Shown here piece after piece: positions 1 through 3,936 of a stretch of 6,038 nt of DNA. Position 1 is the first letter of the stretch, and each line of letters opens with the position of its first letter. The DNA is taken from positions 1 to 6,038 of the forward strand of contig JAHIUL010000040.1 in the NCBI GenBank assembly GCA_018817195.1, given 5' to 3'. The stretch comes from Candidatus Margulisiibacteriota bacterium. GTDB taxonomy: Bacteria; Margulisbacteria; WOR-1; O2-12-FULL-45-9. The notes beneath the pieces were generated by a model. The model was not told the DNA's origin. It saw only the letters and a program-made list of their open reading frames with translations, and did not search any database. Position numbers and translations under genes: made by a program.

Positions 1-453
1 CACTCTTTTTGCCACTTGCTCCTGCGTCATCTTAAATTCTTTTATCAGGCGGGCGTAGCCTTCTGCTTCGTCCAAGGGATTGAGGTCCTCGCGCTGCAGA
101 TTTTCGATTAATGAAATTTCCAATGATTGCTCATCGCTAAAATCTTTAACAATTGAAGGCACAATGCTTAAGCCGGCTACCCTAGCCGCACGCAGGCGCC
201 GTTCTCCAGCAATAAGTTCATATTTTCCCTCTCGCATCCTGGTTAAAATCGGTTCAATGATGCCATGTTCTTTGATTGAGGCGGCTAATTCTTTAATTTG
301 TTCTTTATCAAACGTGGTGCGTGGCTGGCGCGGGTTGGGAATCACCTTGGTGATTTCAACATTGATGATTGACCGGCCGCCCATAAAGACTTTACCCTGG
401 GGGATCAGTGCATTTAGACCTTTACCCAAGCCTCTTTTAGAATTGGACATCAT
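1..453 (-). CDS. parB: ParB/Spo0J chromosome-partition protein, N-terminal part (3' end outside window)
   Basis: ParB binds parS sites near the origin, loads as a CTP-dependent DNA clamp, and stimulates the ParA ATPase to move origins apart. I translated 151 residues from the double ATG at 453-448 to the window edge with no stop. Residues 6-18 (KRGLGKGLNALIP) are the usual basic N-terminal ParA-interacting tail. The ParB/Srx-like CTP-binding domain follows: VIPNPRQPR at 37-45, GERRLRAA at 83-90 (the arginine-rich CTP-binding box) and ENLQREDLNPLDEA at 117-130. The helix-turn-helix that reads parS begins at about 142 (MTQEQVAKRV) and is cut by the edge. The start overlaps the end of parA by 17 bases, in a different frame. 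A strong GGGAGGT lies 5 bases before the first ATG and 8 before the second, so residue 1 or 2 could be the true start. The core domain looks intact. Family assignment is certain; whether the C-terminal dimer domain is present cannot be seen. Confidence 0.96.
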   Translation of the reverse strand, partial: MMSNSKRGLGKGLNALIPQGKVFMGGRSIINVEITKVIPNPRQPRTTFDKEQIKELAASIKEHGIIEPILTRMREGKYELIAGERRLRAARVAGLSIVPSIVKDFSDEQSLEISLIENLQREDLNPLDEAEGYARLIKEFKMTQEQVAKRV

Positions 454-1204
454 CTAACACCTCCCGGCATAGATTTTCATAGGCTTCTGCGCCTTTTGAT
501 CCTGGGTCATAAAAAATTATCGGTTGCCCAAAACTGGGCGCTTCAGCCAGGCGAATATTCCTGGGAATAACAGTCTTGAAAACCTTGCTGCCAAAATATT
601 TGCGGGTTTCTTCGGCAACCTGGGCTGAAAGTAATGTGCGTGGGTCATACATGGTAAGGATTATACCACGGATTTTTAGCTCTGGATTAAGGCTTTCCCT
701 GACTAATTCCAGGGTATGCGTTAGCTGGCTTATGCCTTCTAAAGCGTAGTATTCGCACTGGATAGGGATGATTACTTCGTCTGCGCAAGCCAGAGCGTTA
801 ACAGTTAAAAGTGAGAGGGAAGGCGGACAGTCAATAATAACGATATCGTAATTGTCTTTAACCGTTGACAGTGCTTTTTTTAGTCTGGTTTCCCTGGGTT
901 CCAAGGAAACCAATTCTACTTCTGCCCCGGCTAAGCGCGGGGTTGAGGGAAGGATATCAAGGTTGGCGATGGGGCTTTTATAAATAGCATTTTCAATTGG
1001 CAGTTCCTCAATCAAAACGCTATATAGGCAATCTTCAATTGTTTTACGGTCAACCCCCAGGCCTACAGTGGCGTTGCTTTGCGCGTCAATATCTATAAGC
1101 AGAATTTTTTTACCAAAAGTTGCCAAATAAGCTGCCAAGTTAACGGTGGTGGTGGTTTTACCAACCCCGCCTTTTTGATTTACAACAGCATAAGCAACTG
1201 ACAT
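437..1204 (-). CDS. parA: ParA/Soj family chromosome-partition ATPase
   Basis: ParA is a cytoplasmic deviant-Walker ATPase. Its ATP-bound dimer coats the nucleoid, and ParB on parS triggers hydrolysis, pulling origins apart. The 255-residue length is typical of the chromosomal Soj class, which lacks the N-terminal helix-turn-helix of plasmid type Ia ParA. The deviant Walker A is at 10-18 (QKGGVGKTT), with the signature lysine K11 and the P-loop lysine K16. D40 lies in LLIDIDAQSN, matching the catalytic aspartate of the A' motif. Walker B is IVIIDCPPSL at 121-130. The YDPRTLLSAQV segment at 186-196 contains R189, at the position of the DNA-binding arginine known in Bacillus Soj. No catalytic residue is missing. 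The ATG at 1204 follows AGGTGG by 6 bases and gives the standard N-terminus. The gene overlaps parB by 17 bases, so the two are co-transcribed, probably from the promoter at 1293-1321. Confidence 0.97.
   Translation of the reverse strand: MSVAYAVVNQKGGVGKTTTTVNLAAYLATFGKKILLIDIDAQSNATVGLGVDRKTIEDCLYSVLIEELPIENAIYKSPIANLDILPSTPRLAGAEVELVSLEPRETRLKKALSTVKDNYDIVIIDCPPSLSLLTVNALACADEVIIPIQCEYYALEGISQLTHTLELVRESLNPELKIRGIILTMYDPRTLLSAQVAEETRKYFGSKVFKTVIPRNIRLAEAPSFGQPIIFYDPGSKGAEAYENLCREVLDDVQF
459..465 (-). promoter_or_regulatory. Ribosome-binding site of parB
   Basis: The minus strand reads GGGAGGT here, inside the 3' end of parA and 5 bases before the first of two tandem ATG codons (453-451 and 450-448). 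This near-perfect Shine-Dalgarno sequence supports independent initiation of parB despite the overlap. It does not decide between the two ATGs, since spacings of 5 and 8 are both workable. Confidence 0.8.
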
Positions 1205-1210
1205 TTAAAA

Positions 1211-1216
1211 CCACCT
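1211..1216 (-). promoter_or_regulatory. Ribosome-binding site of parA
   Basis: The minus strand reads AGGTGG, 6 bases before the ATG at 1204. It fixes the parA start at the residue that gives the canonical short Soj N-terminus. Confidence 0.75.
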
Positions 1217-1292
1217 GCTAATAATTTTTGAAAAAGCTGAAATCGATAAATCTTCAATGCGATATAGGGATTTATTCGGAGACATTACCTAT

Positions 1293-1321
1293 ATTATAGC
1301 AAAGAGGACTGTCCCGGTAAA
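1293..1321 (-). promoter_or_regulatory. Sigma-70-type promoter for parAB
   Basis: On the minus strand a perfect -10 hexamer TATAAT (1298-1293) is preceded by TGC, making an extended -10. At a 17-base spacing lies TTTACC (1321-1316), which matches four of six bases of the -35 consensus TTGACA. Transcription would start near 1286, leaving a leader of about 80 bases before the parA ATG. Nothing else in the gap on this strand is as good. The palindrome at 1306-1314 lies in the spacer and could bind a regulator. This is a motif reading by eye, not a scored prediction. Confidence 0.6.
1306..1314. repeat. 9-base palindrome in the parAB promoter spacer
   Basis: GGAC-T-GTCC is a perfect four-base-pair inverted repeat around a single base, lying between the -35 and -10 elements. 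It could be a small operator half, chance, or a worn copy of a dispersed repeat. Only its position makes it noteworthy. Confidence 0.35.
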
Positions 1322-1338
1322 GAAAGCAGGGGGAAATA

Positions 1339-1443
1339 ATGGCAAAAAGAATAGCTTTGCAATTGGATGCCGTGGTTAAGAGCACAAGACTTCAGCCAAC
1401 GCCTAAACATGTCAGGTTGTTGGCTGTTTTAGGGATAGACTGA
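1339..1443 (+). CDS. Possible small ORF, 34 residues, unknown function
   Basis: This is the only plus-strand reading frame in the parA-rsmG gap with a plausible translation signal: AGGGGG ends 5 bases before the ATG at 1339. It reads MAKRIALQLDAVVKSTRLQP and ends in ...LAVLGID before TGA. The product would be short, basic and without a membrane segment or cysteine. I recognise no family. Its second half overlaps the inverted repeat at 1393-1426, so the sequence may be constrained as RNA or DNA rather than as protein. No convincing plus-strand -35 is visible, although the AT-rich block at 1290-1298 could act as a -10 in either direction. A chance ORF is the default explanation. Confidence 0.18.
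   Translation: MAKRIALQLDAVVKSTRLQPTPKHVRLLAVLGID
1393..1426. repeat. 8-base-pair inverted repeat (hairpin) between rsmG and parA
   Basis: CAGCCAAC at 1393-1400 is perfectly complementary to GTTGGCTG at 1419-1426 across an 18-base loop. Inside the loop CCT and AGG can add three further pairs around the self-complementary ACATGT. On the plus strand the stem is followed by TTTTAG, a weak terminator-like tail. On the minus strand no T-run follows, so it is not an obvious rsmG terminator. It could be an RNA hairpin in either transcript or a protein-binding dyad. Confidence 0.5.
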
Positions 1444-1464
1444 TTTCTTTATTGTTTGCCCCTT

Positions 1465-1480
1465 TGTTTCGCGTGCTCAA
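1465..1480. other. Weak parS-like sequence
   Basis: TGTTTCGCGTGCTCAA matches 11 of 16 positions of the parS consensus TGTTTCACGTGAAACA. The left half and central CGTG are kept, but the right arm is lost. It lies in the gap just upstream of parAB, where a parS site would be plausible. Functional parS sites are normally near-perfect palindromes, and a similar half-match occurs by chance within rsmG at 1923-1930. It may be a decayed site or coincidence. Confidence 0.15.
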
Positions 1481-1499
1481 TACAAGAGGGAACAGCTTT

Positions 1500-1561
1500 G
1501 CCGAGTTAGCAACTGCCTTACTATTATTAGCGATTACCTGGTTTAGGCTAACGGCTTTTTT
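1500..1561 (+). terminator. Possible plus-strand intrinsic terminator at the 3' end of rsmG
   Basis: On the plus strand GCC-GA-GTTAGC (1500-1510) can pair with GCTAACGGC (1547-1555): six pairs, a two-base bulge, then three GC-rich pairs. TTTTTT (1556-1561) follows immediately. The 36-base loop is long for a terminator. A nested alternative, TTAGC (1527-1531) with GCTAA (1547-1551), competes for the same right arm. It would stop a plus-strand transcript just as it enters the end of rsmG, which is transcribed the other way. It cannot terminate rsmG itself, since the minus strand has no following T-run. Confidence 0.3.
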
Positions 1562-2208
1562 GCGGCCATTCCCGGGCGGCGGGGAAATTTTGAAGGGGTG
1601 ACTGAGACTTTTTCTATAATAACCAGGGCTCGCGGAATTTCCAAGGACGGCAACCTTACTTCCTGTATATTTTTTAATCTTCCACCCAGTGTTTTAATTG
1701 CCTTTTCTGCGGTTTTAACTTCAGCTTCTACCCCTTTGCTTTTCATGGCAATAAATATACCGCCGATTTTTACAAAGGGCAGGGCATATTCAACTAAAAT
1801 TGGGAGCTCCGCAATGGCTCGGGCCAAAGCAACATCAAAATGTTCTCTTAATTTTTTTTGTTTTTGTTTGAGCAATTCTTCGGAACGGCCCCAGAGAATT
1901 TCTGTATTATTAAGCTCCAAAAGTGAAACAATGTGTTTTAAAAAATTAACCTTCTTTTCCTTGGCTTCAATCAGAGTTAATTTGATGCCGGGACAATTAA
2001 TTTTGAGAGGAATACCCGGAAAGCCCGCCCCGCTGCCGATATCTACTACTGATTCATGTGTCAATTGAATAGCTCGCAAGATTGAGAGAGAATCTTCAAA
2101 ATGTTTGACCTTAACTTCTTCAGGATCAGTAATAGCAGTTAAGTTAAACTTCTTGTTCCATTCCAGAAGTTCTTTTAGGTAGATATTAAATGCTTCTTCG
2201 TTCGGCAT
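1543..2208 (-). CDS. rsmG: 16S rRNA (guanine-N7) methyltransferase RsmG (GidB)
   Basis: RsmG transfers a methyl group from S-adenosylmethionine to N7 of G527 (E. coli numbering) of 16S rRNA in the 30S subunit. Loss of it can give low-level streptomycin resistance in other bacteria. The 221 residues show the family pattern in order: EWNKKFNLTAI at 16-26, KHFEDSLSI at 35-43, the SAM-binding glycine loop VVDIGSGAGFPGIPL at 54-68, the acidic LIEAKEKKVNFL at 79-90, DVALARAIAELP at 125-136, MKSKG at 155-159, and the C-terminal KFPRRPGMAAKKPL at 207-220. The N-terminus is shorter than that of E. coli RsmG. It cannot extend upstream, because the Omp85 stop codon lies in the same frame only two codons before the ATG. 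No good Shine-Dalgarno sequence is seen, so translation probably depends on ribosomes finishing the Omp85 gene. It neighbours parAB, as in many bacteria, but the usual partner mnmG (gidA) is not in the window. Confidence 0.96.
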   Translation of the reverse strand: MPNEEAFNIYLKELLEWNKKFNLTAITDPEEVKVKHFEDSLSILRAIQLTHESVVDIGSGAGFPGIPLKINCPGIKLTLIEAKEKKVNFLKHIVSLLELNNTEILWGRSEELLKQKQKKLREHFDVALARAIAELPILVEYALPFVKIGGIFIAMKSKGVEAEVKTAEKAIKTLGGRLKNIQEVRLPSLEIPRALVIIEKVSVTPSKFPRRPGMAAKKPLA

Positions 2209-2214
2209 TCGTAA

Positions 2215-3915
2215 TTAAAAAGCCTGCCCAATAGAAAAATGCATAATGCCTTCGCCAAATGTTTTGTGCGTTGGCACGCCGTAATCCAGGCGGATTGGCC
2301 CAAGCGGAGTATTAATCCTTATGCCTGGTCCCCAGCCGGCAATAAAATCAGAAAAAACAGGGGTTCCTTCGTTCCAGGCATTGCCCCAATCATAGAAGAA
2401 AACACCCTGAAAAAGGTCTGAGAAATTTAGCCTATATTCCGCATTAAAGATTAGTTTGCGTTTGCCTCGCTTAGCATCTGATGGGTAGTAGCCCCTAACA
2501 GTGTTGGCCCCGCCAGCCCAATATTCCTCACCAAGCGGCACATCATCAAAGCCAATACCAACTCCCATGTGAGTGGCAAAAACCTGATTTTCAAATACTG
2601 GGTAATAGTGATTAATATCACTGCCTACCTTAAAGAACGCTGTTGTTCCGCTAACCGCATGTTTCCAGCCTTGTTTGAGGGAGAGCGAATAAAATTGTCC
2701 TTCTGTGGGATTTAACCAAAAATCGCGAGTATCATAAGACAAAGTAGTGCCAACTGTGTCAGATTGATAAGATTCAAAAGAAGATGTGCCGCGAGGCTCA
2801 ACCAATTCACTGCCAATTGACCAGGCAATGTTCCAATACTCAAAAAATGGTTTGCCCAGCGACATGTCAAAGCCATTGTAAACAGCATCCTGTTCCGTTA
2901 AATAAATATCGCGGCCAATGGTATACCATCTCCTAAAGGTAAAGGAGTTGCGGTCGCCAAGTGTGTCTGGTAAAAACCAGGGGTTAGTATATTTGAATTG
3001 GTAGGTTGTAAGTTCCTGGCCAGACTGTCCGCGAATCATTAATCCCTGGGCAGTGCCAAAAAGGTTGTTGATTGATAAATCAACAAAACCAAACCAGCCT
3101 TCTCGTTCGCCGTAGCCGCCGCCAAAGTTAATGGTGCTGCTGCGGGTTTCTTTAATCTTAAGCAAAAGAATTACTTTATCTGAGGTACTGCCCGGCTCAA
3201 AATTAGGCGAAACCTCGGAAAAGAAGCCAAGGTTAAAAACACGGCGCAGGTCGCGCTTCAAGGTTTCCTGGTTTAAAACTGTGCCTGGTTTTGTGTTAAG
3301 CTCTCTTAGAATTACATAATCCTGTGTATTGGTATTCCCGTCAAGGGTGATGGACTCAACAATGCCTTCAATAATTTTTATGTGCAGTATGTGGGTGTCC
3401 TCATCGGTTTCTACGTCAATTACCCTTGCTAAAATATAATCATTATCTTTATAAAGGGAATTTATCTTGTCAATGTCTTCCTGCAGGGTTTTGAAGTTTA
3501 ATATCTGGTCCTTTTTAGTAGAGATCAGGTTAATGATTTCAGGCGTTGAATAAACCGTGTTGCCTTCCACAACAATGTCGCTGATTTTAGGGTTTTCTTC
3601 AACGATAAAAGTAACTTTAGTTCCGGCAGGGGTAGCTTCAAAGGTAGCCTTAACGTCAGCAAAATAACCAATGGCGTAAATAGCTTTAACGTCCCCTTGG
3701 ATTTTTGCTTCAAGGAGGCTGTCGCCGATACGGCTAAAAACAACGTCCAAAATTTCACGGTTTGAGACAAATAAATTGCCTTGTATTTCAATCTCAGAAA
3801 TTGTAGCCGGCACTTCAATTGTGGCTGAGTCTCCTGTGATGGTTTGGGCGGTTGCCGGCAGGGCAAGAAACGTAAATGTAAGAGCCAGCATGAATAATTT
3901 TAGTTTTAGGTGCAT
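2215..3915 (-). CDS. Outer-membrane assembly protein, Omp85 family (BamA/TamA-like), three POTRA domains
   Basis: Omp85 proteins insert beta-barrel proteins into the outer membrane. The 566 residues start with a signal peptide (hydrophobic stretch 8-20, cleavage likely after A21-T22-A23). Three POTRA domains follow at about 38-108, 109-184 and 185-257. Each opens with an I-x-x-I/V-x-(V/L)-(E/D/Q)-G-N-type strand (SEIEIQGN, SDIVVEGN, ESITLDGN), and two include the GYF or GFF turn of the family. The barrel runs from about 258 to 566, carries the diagnostic VRGYYP loop-6 motif (473-478), and ends in a C-terminal phenylalanine (GQAF), the usual outer-membrane signal. Three POTRAs and a barrel of about 310 residues match TamA (577 residues in E. 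coli) and some non-proteobacterial BamA proteins, while E. coli BamA has five POTRAs. The neighbouring tamB-like gene fits either a TamA role or a general BamA serving both, so I leave the symbol empty. The ATG at 3915 is supported by AAGGAAGGA upstream and by the signal peptide. Confidence 0.93.
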   Translation of the reverse strand: MHLKLKLFMLALTFTFLALPATAQTITGDSATIEVPATISEIEIQGNLFVSNREILDVVFSRIGDSLLEAKIQGDVKAIYAIGYFADVKATFEATPAGTKVTFIVEENPKISDIVVEGNTVYSTPEIINLISTKKDQILNFKTLQEDIDKINSLYKDNDYILARVIDVETDEDTHILHIKIIEGIVESITLDGNTNTQDYVILRELNTKPGTVLNQETLKRDLRRVFNLGFFSEVSPNFEPGSTSDKVILLLKIKETRSSTINFGGGYGEREGWFGFVDLSINNLFGTAQGLMIRGQSGQELTTYQFKYTNPWFLPDTLGDRNSFTFRRWYTIGRDIYLTEQDAVYNGFDMSLGKPFFEYWNIAWSIGSELVEPRGTSSFESYQSDTVGTTLSYDTRDFWLNPTEGQFYSLSLKQGWKHAVSGTTAFFKVGSDINHYYPVFENQVFATHMGVGIGFDDVPLGEEYWAGGANTVRGYYPSDAKRGKRKLIFNAEYRLNFSDLFQGVFFYDWGNAWNEGTPVFSDFIAGWGPGIRINTPLGPIRLDYGVPTHKTFGEGIMHFSIGQAF

Positions 3916-3925
3916 ATTTTATTTG

Positions 3926-3934
3926 TCCTTCCTT
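3926..3934 (-). promoter_or_regulatory. Ribosome-binding site of the Omp85 gene
   Basis: The minus strand reads AAGGAAGGA, 10 bases before the ATG at 3915. It lies just after the TAG stop of the tamB-like gene (3939-3937). It supports the signal-peptide-bearing start. The 21-base gap between the genes leaves no room for a separate promoter or terminator. Confidence 0.7.
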
Positions 3935-3936
3935 TT

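Larger units (their letters stand above)
1205..1542. other. 338-base intergenic region between rsmG and parA
   Basis: This is the only sizeable non-coding stretch in the window. From the parA side it holds an approximately 80-base leader, a minus-strand promoter with a palindrome in its spacer, a possible plus-strand 34-codon ORF, an 8-base-pair inverted repeat, a partial parS-like match and a plus-strand terminator-like structure, each listed separately. I found no minus-strand reading frame of convincing length, no DnaA box (TTATCCACA) and no tRNA-like fold. No clear rsmG terminator is visible on the minus strand, so read-through from the upstream operon into parAB remains possible. Confidence 0.6.

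Noticed and set aside
80..457. Plus-strand ORF of 125 codons
   Set aside because: It lies antisense to parB, whose translated sequence has all conserved ParB motifs, and its own product shows no recognisable domain.
1365..1410. tRNA-D-arm-like GTGGTTAAGAGCAC
   Set aside because: No acceptor stem, anticodon arm or TTC-containing T-loop can be placed around it.
1478..1520. Plus-strand GAGGGAACAGC and GCAACTG, faintly like a cobalamin riboswitch
   Set aside because: The B12-box core and the GGTGNNAANNCC segment are missing, the spacing is wrong, and no cobalamin gene is nearby.
1441..1542. Minus-strand fragments resembling a c-di-GMP-I (GEMM) riboswitch (CACGC, then GGGGCAAAC, with GGCAAAGC nearby)
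   Set aside because: The GGACGCAAAGC block that must follow is absent. The GCAAAGC-like piece lies on the wrong side of GGGCAAAC, and no matching stems form.
1923..1930. GTGAAACA, a perfect right half of parS, inside rsmG
   Set aside because: The left half does not match, and eight-base matches of this kind are expected by chance; a similar one occurs near 4875.
1598..2068. Plus-strand ORF of 156 codons
   Set aside because: It is the shadow of rsmG on the opposite strand. The minus-strand product has the full methyltransferase motif set.
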